Below are positions 8,573-17,725 of a DNA stretch of 64,000 nt, in pieces. The notes under the pieces were generated by a model. That model did not search any database, was not told where the DNA came from, and worked only from the letters and a program-made list of their open reading frames with translations. Position 1 is the stretch's first letter. The number at the start of each line of letters is the position of its first letter. A program made the translations under genes and the position numbers. This DNA comes from Lentzea nigeriaca (GTDB taxonomy: Bacteria; Actinomycetota; Actinomycetes; Mycobacteriales; Pseudonocardiaceae), in contig NZ_JAFBCX010000002.1 in NCBI RefSeq assembly GCF_016907955.1, positions 372,001 through 436,000 of the forward strand, in the 5' to 3' direction.

Positions 8573-9757
8573 GTGGATCTCGCCCCTTTCAAGCACGTCC
8601 TTCTGCTGCCCAGGGTCCGGCCGCTCGCACTGCTGATGTTCTTCGCGAGGATGCCCCCGGCGGCGACCGGCGTGATCCTCACGCTGCACGTCGCGGTCAC
8701 CCTGAACCAGGGCTACGGAGCGGCGGGCCTGGTGGGTGCCGCGGGAACCGTCGGCATGGGCCTCGGCGCCCCGTTGATGGGCAGGCTGGTCGACGAACGA
8801 GGACTGCGGGCGATGCTCGCGATCAGCGTCACGGCGTCCTCGGCGTTCTGGCTGACCGCGCCGCTGATGGGCTACTGGGTGCTGTTGGTCTGCTCGTTCT
8901 TCGTCGGGCTGATGGGCGTGCCGATGATGTCGATCGGCAGGCAGGCCATCACCGCCCTCGTGCCCGAACACCAGCGCAGGGTCGCGCTCTCGGTCGACTC
9001 GATCTCCGTCGAGCTGTCGTTCATGGTCGGCCCCGCGCTCGGCGTCTTCGTCGCGACCAGGTTCTCCACGAACGCGGCGCTGATGTTCATCGGTCTCTCG
9101 ATCCTGACCGCCGGAACGCTGCTGTACTGGGCGAACCCGCCGATGCTGCACGAGGACGAGGTGGTCGACGGCCCGAAGCCGAAGATCTTCGAGTGGATGC
9201 GCGGCCGGATCGTCGGCGTGCTCGTGGTGTGCGCCGGCGCGACCGTGTGCCTCACGGGGATGGAGGTCTCGGCGATCGCGAGCCTGGAGCACATCGGCAA
9301 GCAGAGCTGGCTGGGAGTGGTGTTCTTCGCCATGTGTGCGGCGTCGATCGTGGGCGGTCTCGTCTACGGCGGGGTGAAGAAGGCGCCCAGCGTGCTGGTG
9401 CTCCTCGTGCTGATGGCGGCGTTCGAGATCCCGGTCGGCTTGGGCGACGGCAACGTGCTGCTGCTGTGCCTGCTCCTCGTGCCGATGAACCTCATGTGTG
9501 CGCCGTTGATCGCCGCGTCCGGTGAAAGCATCAGCAGGCTCGCGCCGCCCACGGCTCGTGGCCTGGCGATCGGCCTGCAGGGATCGGCGTTCACCGTCGG
9601 CAACGCGATCGGCGCACCACTCGCGGGTGTCGCGATCGACCGCGGCGGTGCCCCGTACGGGTTCGCGGTCGTCGGCGTGGCGGGGCTGCTCGTGGCGGTC
9701 GTCGCCTGGGTGTTGGCCCGTCAGCGGCAACAGGTAAATCCATTGCCAGTGGGGTGA
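8573..9757 (+). CDS. MFS transporter (first of tandem pair)
   Basis: A 394-residue, 12-segment permease. It begins VDLAPFKHVLLLPRVRPLAL and has the MFS loop 2-3 signature in GAPLMGRLVDERGL. No substrate-specific residues are recognisable; the family resembles actinobacterial drug-efflux-like MFS proteins. GTG 8573 follows GAGG by eight bases. The stop overlaps the start region of the next, clearly paralogous gene, so the two are co-transcribed and arose by tandem duplication. Confidence 0.85.
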   Translation: MDLAPFKHVLLLPRVRPLALLMFFARMPPAATGVILTLHVAVTLNQGYGAAGLVGAAGTVGMGLGAPLMGRLVDERGLRAMLAISVTASSAFWLTAPLMGYWVLLVCSFFVGLMGVPMMSIGRQAITALVPEHQRRVALSVDSISVELSFMVGPALGVFVATRFSTNAALMFIGLSILTAGTLLYWANPPMLHEDEVVDGPKPKIFEWMRGRIVGVLVVCAGATVCLTGMEVSAIASLEHIGKQSWLGVVFFAMCAASIVGGLVYGGVKKAPSVLVLLVLMAAFEIPVGLGDGNVLLLCLLLVPMNLMCAPLIAASGESISRLAPPTARGLAIGLQGSAFTVGNAIGAPLAGVAIDRGGAPYGFAVVGVAGLLVAVVAWVLARQRQQVNPLPVG

Positions 9758-9759
9758 CG

Positions 9760-10944
9760 ATGAGGGGCGTGAACCTCGCCCCCTTCAAACATGTCCTGGC
9801 GTTGCCGGGGGTTCGTCCCCTGATGCTGCTGATGTTGTTCGCGAGGATTCCCCCGACGGCGGCGGGCGTCACGGTGACCCTCCACGTCGTCACCACGCTC
9901 GACAAGGGCTACGCGGCGGCGGGCACCGTGGGGTTCGCGACGATGGTCGGCATCGGCCTCGGGTCGCCGTTGATGGGCAAGCTGATCGACAGCAAGGGGC
10001 TGCGGGTCACGCTGACGCTCAGCCTGCTCGAAGGCGTCTTCTGGGTGACGGCGCCGCTGATGAACTACTACGTGCTGCTCGTGCTCGCGTTCGCCAACGG
10101 GCTGGTGGCGGTGCCGATGATGTCGATCGGACGGCAGGCGCTCACGGCGCTCGTGCCGGCAGCACAACGGCGGCCCGCGTTCTCACTGGACTCGATCTCG
10201 GTCGAGCTGTCGTTCATGGTCGGGCCCGCGGCGGGCGTGCTGATCGCGACGAAGTTCTCCACCGGTGCGGCGCTCGTCTCGATCGGTGTGGCGATCCTGG
10301 CGGCCTGCGCGCTGCTGTTCGCCGTCAACCCGCCGCTGGTGCACGAGGACGAGGTCGTCGAAGGGCCGCAGCCGCAGCTGGGGGAGTGGTTGCGCGGGCC
10401 GATGATCGCGGCGTTGATCGTCCCGTTCGGAGCGACGATGGCGTTGTCCGGCATGGAGATCGCCTCGATCGCGTCGCTGGAGCACGCGGGCAGGCAGAGC
10501 TGGCTCGGGCTGATCTTCGTGGTGATGTGCGCGGCCTCGGCGTTGGGCGGTCTCGTCTACGGCAGCCTGAAACGGGTGCCGAGCGGGATCGTGCTGCTGG
10601 CGTGCATGGCGCTGCTCGAGTTGCCCGCCGGTCTCGGCGACGGCGACGTGGCGTTGCTGGCGCTCGCGCTCGTCCCGATGAACCTCGTGTGCGCGCCGAC
10701 GATCGCCGCCTCGACCGAGCAGATCAGCAAGCTCGCGCCCGCGTCGGCACGCGGGCTCGCGCTCGGGCTGCAGGGCTCGGCGTTCACGTTCGGCGTCGCG
10801 GCAGGTCAGCCGCTCGCGGGGGTCGCGGTGGACCACAGCGGACCCCCGCTCGGCTTCGTCGTCGCCGGTCTCGCCGGACTCGTGATCGCCGGGCTGGGTT
10901 GGGTGCTGTCCCGCCAGCGTCAGGCGGTCTCGGCCACGTCCTGA
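9760..10944 (+). CDS. MFS transporter (second of tandem pair)
   Basis: A 394-residue paralogue of the preceding permease. Shared segments include NLAPFKHVL, FVAR/FARIPP, the VPMMSIGRQA segment and SVDSISVELSFMVGP, with no gaps of note. I chose ATG 9760 because GGGG precedes it by five bases; GTG 9754 (forming GTGA with the previous stop) and GTG 9769 (which matches the start of the paralogue) are alternatives. Two linked homologous permeases could act as a heterodimeric pair or simply be a recent duplication. Confidence 0.83.
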   Translation: MRGVNLAPFKHVLALPGVRPLMLLMLFARIPPTAAGVTVTLHVVTTLDKGYAAAGTVGFATMVGIGLGSPLMGKLIDSKGLRVTLTLSLLEGVFWVTAPLMNYYVLLVLAFANGLVAVPMMSIGRQALTALVPAAQRRPAFSLDSISVELSFMVGPAAGVLIATKFSTGAALVSIGVAILAACALLFAVNPPLVHEDEVVEGPQPQLGEWLRGPMIAALIVPFGATMALSGMEIASIASLEHAGRQSWLGLIFVVMCAASALGGLVYGSLKRVPSGIVLLACMALLELPAGLGDGDVALLALALVPMNLVCAPTIAASTEQISKLAPASARGLALGLQGSAFTFGVAAGQPLAGVAVDHSGPPLGFVVAGLAGLVIAGLGWVLSRQRQAVSATS

Positions 10945-11972
10945 GCGGAGTTCGCCAGGGCGAGGCCGGTCCGCAGCGCGCCGACGGCCTCGGACACGGC
11001 CTCGCGGAAGATCCCGCCGACGCCCAGTACGTTCGCGAAGCCGTGGAACAGTCCTTCGTGCCTGCGCAGCACGACCGGCACGCCCTCCGCGGCCAGGCGT
11101 TCCGCGAAGGCCTCGCCCTCGTCGCGCAACGGGTCGTAGCCCGCGGTCGCGATGTAGGTGGGCGGCAGGTTCGAGAGGTCCTCGGCTAGCATGATCGACA
11201 GCCGCGGGTCGTGGCGGTCCTTGCCGCCCGCGCTGTACTGGTCGAGGAACCAGTCCATCTTCTCGTCGGTCAGGAAGAACCCGTTGCCGAAGATCTCGCG
11301 TGACCGGCGGCGCACCGACGCGTCCACGCCGGGGTAGAAGAGGAGCAGGAACGCGAGGTCGATCTCGGCGTTGTGGGCGGTCACCGCGGCCAGGTTGCCG
11401 CCGGCGCTGTCACCGCCGAGCGCGATCCGTTTCTCGTCGATGCCCAGGTCCTCCGCCTTCGCGACGGCGTAGCGCAGCACCTCGGCCGCGTCCTGGACCG
11501 CCGCAGGGAACGGGTACTCGGGCGCGAGCCGGTAGTCGGCCGCGAGCACCCGCACACCGGCTTCCTTCGCGAGGAACCGGCACAGGTTGTCGTGGGTCTC
11601 CAGGCCCCCGGTGACCCAGCCACCACCGTGATAGAAGATCAACAGCGGTGACCCGGCGGCGAGACCGTCCGGTGTGTAGAGCCGTCCGGCGAACTCGCCG
11701 ATCGTGAGGTCCCGCGCGCCGACTCCGGTGATCTTCGGGCCCGCGACGAGCTGCGAACTCAACTCCAGGTCGAGCCGGCTCTCGGATGCTGACTTCGTGC
11801 GCCAGTCGGTCCCGGACAGGTTGGCCAGCTTCAGCAGCAGCTGCGCCTCGGGGTGCAGGTCCTGGCCGTCCAGGCGGATCGGGGGACCGGCGATGAGTCG
11901 ACGCACAGGGTTGGGAAGACCGAAGGCGAAGCGCAGGGCACCGGCCAGCACGGCCGCCTGGAAGTTCGACAT
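10920..11972 (-). CDS. Alpha/beta hydrolase, hormone-sensitive-lipase type esterase
   Basis: A 350-residue cytosolic esterase. HGGGWVTGG (oxyanion hole, residues 115-123) and GDSAGGNLAA (nucleophile Ser189) are the two defining motifs of the bacterial HSL / class IV family; DPLRDEGEAFAERL carries the catalytic Asp and HGFAN the catalytic His. Substrates are likely short-chain acyl esters. ATG 11972 has no ribosome site but a TAGTAA hexamer ten bases upstream. The 3' end overlaps the convergent MFS gene by 25 bases. Confidence 0.88.
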   Translation of the reverse strand: MSNFQAAVLAGALRFAFGLPNPVRRLIAGPPIRLDGQDLHPEAQLLLKLANLSGTDWRTKSASESRLDLELSSQLVAGPKITGVGARDLTIGEFAGRLYTPDGLAAGSPLLIFYHGGGWVTGGLETHDNLCRFLAKEAGVRVLAADYRLAPEYPFPAAVQDAAEVLRYAVAKAEDLGIDEKRIALGGDSAGGNLAAVTAHNAEIDLAFLLLFYPGVDASVRRRSREIFGNGFFLTDEKMDWFLDQYSAGGKDRHDPRLSIMLAEDLSNLPPTYIATAGYDPLRDEGEAFAERLAAEGVPVVLRRHEGLFHGFANVLGVGGIFREAVSEAVGALRTGLALANSAQDVAETA

Positions 11973-12037
11973 GTGTTGCACGTTACTAGCGAGTAGTGCT
12001 GGATCTCCAGGTAACTGGAGGTGGAAGGATCGAAGCC

Positions 12038-12613
12038 ATGACGGTGACGGTGGTGGGCATCGGGGGCTCGATCAGGTCCGACTCGCAGTCCGAGCGGGCG
12101 CTGCGGGTGGCTCTGGAGGGTGCGCGTGAGCTCGGTGCGCGGACGATCCAGTACAGCGGCCCCGAGCTGGTGCTCCCGTTCTACGACCCGTCCGTGCCGG
12201 AACGGACCGACATCGCCGTGAAGATGGTCGAGGACCTGCGCAGGGCCGACGGCGTGATCCTCGTGTCGCCCGGCTATCACGGCACCGTGTCCGGCCTGGT
12301 CAAGAACACCCTCGACTACATCGAGGACCTGCGTGACGACGAGCGCCCGTACCTCGACGGCCGCGCCGTCGGCTGCATCACGGCCGCATACGGCTGGCAG
12401 GCCGCGGTGAACACGCTCGCGGCCGTCCGCTCGATCGTCCACGCGCTGCGCGGCTGGCCGACGCCGCTCGGTGCCGCGATCAACTCCGCGCAGGTCAAGT
12501 TCGACGGCGACGGCGCCTGCTCGGATGCCGACGTCGACAGGAACCTGCGGGTGATCGGCCGCCAGGTCGTCGAGTTCGCGCTGCGCCATGCGTCTCATCT
12601 CGACGTGAACTGA
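12038..12613 (+). CDS. NADPH-dependent FMN reductase-like flavoprotein
   Basis: A 191-residue flavodoxin-fold protein. GIGGSIRSDSQSERAL at the N-terminus is the FMN phosphate loop, and VSPGYHGTVSGLVKNTLDYI is the isoalloxazine-binding loop (SPxYHG..SG..KN) of the family. Members pass electrons from NAD(P)H to flavin, quinones or chromate. GGAAGG nine bases ahead supports ATG 12038. It is divergent from the esterase and followed by the peroxide-defence genes ohr and dps. Confidence 0.88.
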   Translation: MTVTVVGIGGSIRSDSQSERALRVALEGARELGARTIQYSGPELVLPFYDPSVPERTDIAVKMVEDLRRADGVILVSPGYHGTVSGLVKNTLDYIEDLRDDERPYLDGRAVGCITAAYGWQAAVNTLAAVRSIVHALRGWPTPLGAAINSAQVKFDGDGACSDADVDRNLRVIGRQVVEFALRHASHLDVN

Positions 12614-12654
12614 CTCACGATCGGGCAGATAAGTCGCGTGCGACCCGTTGGTAC

Positions 12655-12675
12655 CAGTGGGTAACAAAACCACTG
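12655..12675. promoter_or_regulatory. Inverted repeat upstream of ohr
   Basis: CAGTGG (12655-12660) and CCACTG (12670-12675) flank nine bases and lie 18 bases before the ohr start. No OhrR-type gene is adjacent, so any regulator would act from elsewhere. It may equally be a 5'-UTR hairpin. Confidence 0.25.
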
Positions 12676-12692
12676 ACTCGAGGGAGAGCGGA

Positions 12693-13115
12693 ATGGAAGC
12701 GCTGTACACGGCCGAGGCGACTGCTTACGGCGAGGGCCGCAACGGCGAGGTTCGCTCGTCCGACGGCGTGATCGACGAGGTCCTGTCGATCCCGAAGGAG
12801 ATGGGCGGCCCCGGTGGTGACGCGACCAACCCGGAGCAGCTGTTCGCGGCCGGCTACGCGGCCTGCTTCAACTCCGCTCTCGCGGCCGTCGCACGCGCGT
12901 CCAAGATTCAGCTCGCTTCTTCTGAGGTAACCGCCAAGGTGGGGATCGGCCCGAACGGGACCGGCGGCTTCCAGCTGGCCGTCGAGCTCGCCGTGACCAT
13001 CCCCGGATTCGACCAGGCGGTCGCGGAGAAGCTCGTCGAGCAGGCCCACCAGGTCTGCCCGTACTCCAACGCGACGCGCGGCAACATCGAGGTGGCGCTC
13101 ACCGTCACCGTCTGA
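12693..13115 (+). CDS. ohr: Organic hydroperoxide resistance protein (OsmC/Ohr family)
   Basis: A 140-residue thiol peroxidase that reduces organic hydroperoxides, usually with lipoylated partners. The catalytic pair is visible: peroxidatic Cys58 in GYAACFNSAL and resolving Cys122 in QVCPYSNATRG. AGGGAGAG about six bases before ATG 12693 fixes the start. dps follows after 16 bases, so this looks like a two-gene operon against peroxide and iron-driven damage. Confidence 0.95.
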   Translation: MEALYTAEATAYGEGRNGEVRSSDGVIDEVLSIPKEMGGPGGDATNPEQLFAAGYAACFNSALAAVARASKIQLASSEVTAKVGIGPNGTGGFQLAVELAVTIPGFDQAVAEKLVEQAHQVCPYSNATRGNIEVALTVTV

Positions 13116-13131
13116 GGAGGCGCGTAGAACC

Positions 13132-13608
13132 ATGGCCAAGAACCCGATCACCAGCCCGCTGGCCGACGGCGACCGCGACGCGGTCGGTGCCGTGCTGCAG
13201 GCGACACTCGTCGACCTCGTCGACCTGTCCCTGATCGGGAAGCAGGCGCACTGGAACGTGATCGGCAAGAACTTCCGCAGCGTCCACCTTCAGCTCGACG
13301 AACTGGTCACGATGGCGCGCAACGCAGCCGACCAGGTCGCCGAACGCGCAGCCGCTCTCGGCGTCACGCCGAACGGCACGGCGAAGACCATCGCCGAGTC
13401 GTCCGGCGTGCCCGAGATCGAAACCGGCTGGCTGAAGGAGGAACAGGTCGTCACGGCGATCACGTCCTCGCTGGCTTCGCTGATCTCGCGGATGCGTTCC
13501 CGCATCGACGAGACCGACAAGCCGGACCTCGTCACCCAGGACCTGCTGATCGGCATCACCCAGGAACTGGAGCAGGCGCACTGGATGTGGCAGGCCCAAG
13601 CCGCCTGA
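13132..13608 (+). CDS. dps: Dps-type DNA-binding ferritin
   Basis: A 158-residue Dps dodecamer subunit that oxidises and stores iron using peroxide. The intersubunit ferroxidase ligands are present: His40 (KQAHWNVIG), His52 and Asp56 (VHLQLDEL), Asp68 and Glu72 (DQVAERAAALG). GAGGAGG precedes the ATG by about ten bases. It is co-directional with ohr and ends before a long hairpin. The short lysine-poor N-terminus suggests weak DNA binding. Confidence 0.95.
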   Translation: MAKNPITSPLADGDRDAVGAVLQATLVDLVDLSLIGKQAHWNVIGKNFRSVHLQLDELVTMARNAADQVAERAAALGVTPNGTAKTIAESSGVPEIETGWLKEEQVVTAITSSLASLISRMRSRIDETDKPDLVTQDLLIGITQELEQAHWMWQAQAA

Positions 13609-13630
13609 CGCCTGCCTGCTTGCTTGCCGC

Positions 13631-13677
13631 ACGCGGGGAGCCTGCGTACTCCAGGAGAGTACGAAAGCTCCCCGCGT
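13631..13677. terminator. Bidirectional hairpin between dps and the trypsin-like protease gene
   Basis: ACGCGGGGAGC (13631-13641) pairs with GCTCCCCGCGT (13667-13677), and inside it CGTACTC (13645-13651) pairs with GAGTACG (13657-13663) around a five-base loop. A three-by-three internal loop separates the stems. It lies between two convergent genes and can serve both. Confidence 0.8.
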
Positions 13678-13694
13678 ACTTCTGCGCGGCGGGT

Positions 13695-15203
13695 TTACGG
13701 GGTGACGAGCTGGATCTCCCGGTGCAGCTGCCCGTCGACGTCGGGGTACAGGCTGACCTCTCCGTCGCTCCAGCGGACGACGATGTCGTTGCCGCGTCCG
13801 GCGGTGACGGTGGCGTGGGTCCACAGTTCGTTGGGTGCCTGGACCCGGTGTTCCTGGCCGAGGCCCGCGGTGGCGACGTCGCCGTAGATGGTGAACTCGC
13901 CGTCGCTCCAGCGGACGAGCAGGTCCGGCGTGCCGGAGCCGGTCCAGTTGCCGCCGGAGATGGTCTGCGCGTGGGTCCAGGTGCTGTTGGGTGCCACGAG
14001 CTTGCGTTCCGAGCCGAGCTTGTTGGCGGCGATGCCCTGGTAGAGCGTGGTTTCGCCGTCGTTCCACACGACGACGAGGTCGCCGCCCAGCCCGGCGATG
14101 TAGGACGCGTGATCCTTCCACAGGGCGTTGGGCGCGGCGAGCTGGACCTCGTTGTGGAAGCCGTTCTTGTCGACGGACTCATAGTAGGTGACCTCGCCGT
14201 CGTCCCAGCTGACGACGAGTCCGTTGTTGACGGACGCGATGCCCTTGGCGTGCGTCCAGATGCTCCTCGGTGCCGCGAGCCGGGTCTCACCGGCGAACGG
14301 CTTCTGCGGGTCGCTCGTGGAACCGCCCTGGTAGAGGGTGACCTCGCCGTCGCTCCACCGGACGATCATGTCCAGCTGCGCGCTGCCCGTGTACCGGCCT
14401 GAGGTGATGAGCTGGGCGTGCTTCCAGGTCGAACCGCTGCCGAGCGGGTAACCCAGGTTGCCGTTGCTCGGAGGTACCGGCGAGCCGACGGCCTTGTCGT
14501 ACAACGCCTTGACGCGGTTGTCGAAGCGGACGCTGTAGTTGCGAGGGTCGGTGGCCGGCAGGTTCTGGCCCTTGCCGCCGATGACGCCGATCAGCTCCTT
14601 GGTGCCGCGCAGGACCCACGGGCCGCCGCTGAACCCGCCGGGGATGCCCAGGCACTGCAGCGTTTCCCAGTACTGGCCGTCGCGGGACGCGGTGCTGTCG
14701 CACAGGTAGGGCTTGTCCTTGGCCGACGGGTAGCCGTAGACGGTCATGTCGGCCGGCAGGGTGGCGTCGACGTGGAGCTTGAGCGATGACCCGGTGACCT
14801 CGGCGACGTTCTTGCCGTTGCGCGGCTGCAACACCACGAAGGCGTAGTCGTACGGCGAACCGGCACCGTTGATGTCGTGGTTGTCCTTGTAGCCCTCGTC
14901 GACGTAGATCGCCGCGGACTGCCACGTGCCGTACGGCGCCTGGCCGTCGTGATAGCCGGGACTGAAGAACACGTTGCGCTTGCCGTAGACGCAATGCGCG
15001 GCGGTGGCGATCACGTTGCCGTGCGGACTGTTGACGATGCTGCCGGAGCAGTGGTGGTCCTTCGGGTCGCTGCTGCCGGACAGCGAACCGATCTCAGGCC
15101 TCGGCGTGGTGACCTGGCTTTGCGGCGTGGCCGCTTCCGCGGCGTGCGCCGGCAGCAGAAATGCCACCAGCGCGACCGCCGCTCCCCAGTGAGCTTTCCT
15201 CAT
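13695..15203 (-). CDS. Secreted trypsin-like serine protease with C-terminal repeat domain
   Basis: A 502-residue exported protein. Residues 1-24 are a Sec signal peptide ending AEA. The S1 protease domain (about 35-245) has the complete triad: His70 in TAAHC, Asp119 in YDYAFV and Ser192 in GGFSGGPW, with paired cysteines at 52/71 and 168/184. The rest holds five repeats of about 50 residues, each with WxHA and a [W]xDGExxxY core, resembling a beta-propeller or tachylectin-like binding domain. TAGGGT seven bases before the ATG suggests a leaderless mRNA. The target is unknown; carbohydrate or cell-wall anchoring by the repeats is an inference. Confidence 0.85.
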   Translation of the reverse strand: MRKAHWGAAVALVAFLLPAHAAEAATPQSQVTTPRPEIGSLSGSSDPKDHHCSGSIVNSPHGNVIATAAHCVYGKRNVFFSPGYHDGQAPYGTWQSAAIYVDEGYKDNHDINGAGSPYDYAFVVLQPRNGKNVAEVTGSSLKLHVDATLPADMTVYGYPSAKDKPYLCDSTASRDGQYWETLQCLGIPGGFSGGPWVLRGTKELIGVIGGKGQNLPATDPRNYSVRFDNRVKALYDKAVGSPVPPSNGNLGYPLGSGSTWKHAQLITSGRYTGSAQLDMIVRWSDGEVTLYQGGSTSDPQKPFAGETRLAAPRSIWTHAKGIASVNNGLVVSWDDGEVTYYESVDKNGFHNEVQLAAPNALWKDHASYIAGLGGDLVVVWNDGETTLYQGIAANKLGSERKLVAPNSTWTHAQTISGGNWTGSGTPDLLVRWSDGEFTIYGDVATAGLGQEHRVQAPNELWTHATVTAGRGNDIVVRWSDGEVSLYPDVDGQLHREIQLVTP

Positions 15204-15253
15204 GGTGGCGACCCTACGGACGCGCTGGTGACGTTTCCCTGACTTCTGAGGGA

Positions 15254-17065
15254 CTACCGGGCGAGGTGACGCCTGGCGAAGTCCACCTCGGCCGCCGTCT
15301 GCCGCATCGTCTCGGCGACGACCAACGAACCGTGCCCCGCGTCGTAGCGGTACATCTCGTAGGTGTGGCCACGAGCAGCGAGCGCGTCGAGGTAGTTGTC
15401 GATCTGCCGGATCGGGCAGCGGGGGTCGTTCTCACCGGCGAGGATCAGCACCGGCGCGGTGACCTTGTCGACGTACGTGAGCGGCGAGCATTCCCGGTAC
15501 AGCTCGGGCAGCTCCTCCGGTGAACCGCCGAACAACGCGCGGTCGAACGCCCGCAGCGGTTCCATCTCGTCCTCGTACGCGGCGAAGTAGTCCGCCACCG
15601 GGACGCCCGCGATGCCGACGGCCCAGCGTTCCGGCTGGACGCCGATACCGAGAAGCGTCAGGTAGCCGCCCCACGAGGCGCCGCTCAGCACCGAGCGCGC
15701 GGGGTCGGTGAGGCCGGACTCGACCGCCCAGTCGTGCACGGCGGCGATGTCCTCCAGCTCGGTGAGGCCAGGCCTGCCCTCGATGGCGTCACGCCACTTC
15801 GAGCCGTAGCCGCTGGAGCCGCGGTAGTTCACGTGCACGGTGGCGAACCCGGCGTCGAGCCACACCGCGCGGTAGGCCGAGAAGCGGTCCTCGTCCGCCG
15901 AGTGCGGGCCGCCGTGGATCAGGAAGACCGTCGGGAACGGGCCCTCTCCCGCCGGTTTCGAGACCAGCGCGTGGACCTCGCCGACGAAGACGTCCTCGAG
16001 CTTCTCCGACGTCGCCGGCCTGGCGCCCTGCGGCTCGACCAGCACGCGCTCGGTGCCATCCGGGGCGAGCGCGCGGATCACCGTGGACTTCTCGGCGGAC
16101 GACCACGAGTACTCGACGGTGCCGTCGGGGCGCACGCCCGCCGATCCGATCACGCCGGGTGCGGTGTCCAGAGTGGACAGTTCGCCGGTCGTGAGGTCGT
16201 AGCGGTGCACGGTGTTGCGGGCGTGGTGGGTGTGGACGATCAGCAGCGCGGACGCGTCCGGGTACCAGTCGGCGGCGACCTCGCCCGGCAGGTCGAGGAC
16301 GATCTCCTGCTCGGTGTCGGCGGCGACGTCCCAGATCAGCAGCTCCTCGCGGCCGCGGCGCTCGTGCAGCACCAGCAGCCGCTGGTCGCCGCGGACCGGG
16401 CTGAACGACACGGCGTCCAGGCCGAGCCCCTTGCCGTCCCACTTCTCGGCCACCGTCTCGCCGGTCGAGGCGTTGAGCGCGCGCAGAGCCATGTGCCGGT
16501 TGTCGCCGTGCTCGGAGTGCGCGATCACGACCAGCGACTCGTCCTTCGACATCGCGGTCACGCCGGCGTCGTTGACGTGCTGGTAGATCACCTCGGTGGT
16601 GCCGTTGCGGGACAACCAGACGGTGGTGCCGTCGTCGGTCGACGCGGCGACCGCGACGACGTTCCTGCCGATCTCCAGACCGGCGGGGTAGCCCGCGTGG
16701 ACGCCCGCGACCGCTGGTTCGGCCTTGCTGCCGTCGGCGACGAACGGCTCGCGCACCCAGACGCCGAACTCGTCGCCGTCGTGGTCGTCGAACCACCAGA
16801 GCTCGGTGCCGTCCGGGTTCAGCGTGCCGTGCGACGTGCCGTTCGGGCGGTCGGTGACCTTGCGGTGCTCGTCCTTCGCCCGGTCCCAGGCGTAGATCTC
16901 CCACACGCCGCTCGCGTTGGAGACGTACAGCGTGCGGTCCGGTGCGTCGTCGGCCCAGCTCGGCAGGCTCATCCGGGGAGCGGTGAACCGCTCGCGCCAC
17001 CGGGTCTCGGCGGCCGGATCGTCGAAAAGCTGGTCCGGAACGTTGGGAGCAGGGTGCGTTGTCAC
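15254..17065 (-). CDS. S9 family prolyl oligopeptidase-type peptidase
   Basis: A 603-residue cytosolic peptidase: an N-terminal beta-propeller (WD40/PD40-like strands such as TLYVSNASGVWEIYAWD) followed by an alpha/beta-hydrolase domain from about residue 345. HGGPHSADEDRFSAYRAVW and the nucleophile motif GASWGGYLT define the S9 catalytic domain; the acid lies in GENDPRCP and the His in YDAGHG. It likely trims short peptides. TAGTGT six bases before GTG 17065 suggests a leaderless start. It is divergent from the proline-rich membrane protein gene. Confidence 0.92.
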   Translation of the reverse strand: MTTHPAPNVPDQLFDDPAAETRWRERFTAPRMSLPSWADDAPDRTLYVSNASGVWEIYAWDRAKDEHRKVTDRPNGTSHGTLNPDGTELWWFDDHDGDEFGVWVREPFVADGSKAEPAVAGVHAGYPAGLEIGRNVVAVAASTDDGTTVWLSRNGTTEVIYQHVNDAGVTAMSKDESLVVIAHSEHGDNRHMALRALNASTGETVAEKWDGKGLGLDAVSFSPVRGDQRLLVLHERRGREELLIWDVAADTEQEIVLDLPGEVAADWYPDASALLIVHTHHARNTVHRYDLTTGELSTLDTAPGVIGSAGVRPDGTVEYSWSSAEKSTVIRALAPDGTERVLVEPQGARPATSEKLEDVFVGEVHALVSKPAGEGPFPTVFLIHGGPHSADEDRFSAYRAVWLDAGFATVHVNYRGSSGYGSKWRDAIEGRPGLTELEDIAAVHDWAVESGLTDPARSVLSGASWGGYLTLLGIGVQPERWAVGIAGVPVADYFAAYEDEMEPLRAFDRALFGGSPEELPELYRECSPLTYVDKVTAPVLILAGENDPRCPIRQIDNYLDALAARGHTYEMYRYDAGHGSLVVAETMRQTAAEVDFARRHLAR

Positions 17066-17107
17066 GTCTCAACACTAGAGTCAGCGGCAGTGCTAGGGGG
17101 ACTTGAG

Positions 17108-17725
17108 ATGACAACACCACCTCAGTGGGGAGGGCCGCCACCTGCGCGGCCGCCGTACCAGCCGCCCTTCCCGCCGCAGAACCATCCTCCGCAGGGCTAT
17201 CCGCAGCAGCCACCACCACCACCGCCGCAGTATCAGCAGCCGTACCCGCAGCAGCAGCCCTGGCCAGGCCAGCTGCCGCCGAAGCCGGCGCCGCTCGTGC
17301 TCCTCGCGGTCCTGAACTGGATCCTCGCCGCGGGCATGCTGGTGATCGCCGCGTTCGTGATCATGAGCTTCCTGGTGTCCGGTGGCACGGTGGTCATCGG
17401 CATCCTGCTGGCGGCGGTGATCGCCGGCTTCGGCGTGCTCAACGCCCTGGGCGCCATGTCGATCAACCATCCGCACTTCCCGAACACGATCGCCTCGCAG
17501 ATGTCGGGCTTCTTCACCGGGTTCGTGCTGATGGTGGCGCTGTTCCGCTCGGTGCGGAGAGGCGTGGCCGAGCTCGTGCCGTCGATGGGTTCGGCGGTGC
17601 TGCTGGCGGTCTGCGTCCTCAGCCTGGTCCTGGCCACGCGACCAGTGGTCAAGCAGTGGATCGCGGCGAAGCACCAGCTGTCCCTGACGCAGGGCCACGT
17701 GCCGAGGACGCCCTCGACCCGGTGA
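17108..17725 (+). CDS. Proline-rich membrane protein
   Basis: A 205-residue protein whose first 60 residues are a low-complexity P/Q/Y-rich cytosolic tail (PQQPPPPPPQYQQPYP type), followed by four hydrophobic segments between about residues 62 and 185. This architecture is common in actinobacteria and has no assigned function. GGGGG seven bases ahead supports ATG 17108. Its TGA is overlapped by the decayed DUF3291 sequence. Confidence 0.7.
   Translation: MTTPPQWGGPPPARPPYQPPFPPQNHPPQGYPQQPPPPPPQYQQPYPQQQPWPGQLPPKPAPLVLLAVLNWILAAGMLVIAAFVIMSFLVSGGTVVIGILLAAVIAGFGVLNALGAMSINHPHFPNTIASQMSGFFTGFVLMVALFRSVRRGVAELVPSMGSAVLLAVCVLSLVLATRPVVKQWIAAKHQLSLTQGHVPRTPSTR

Noticed and set aside
8573..10944. 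ABC-type or SMR efflux pair
   Set aside because: Both proteins have 12 segments and MFS signatures and no Walker motifs.
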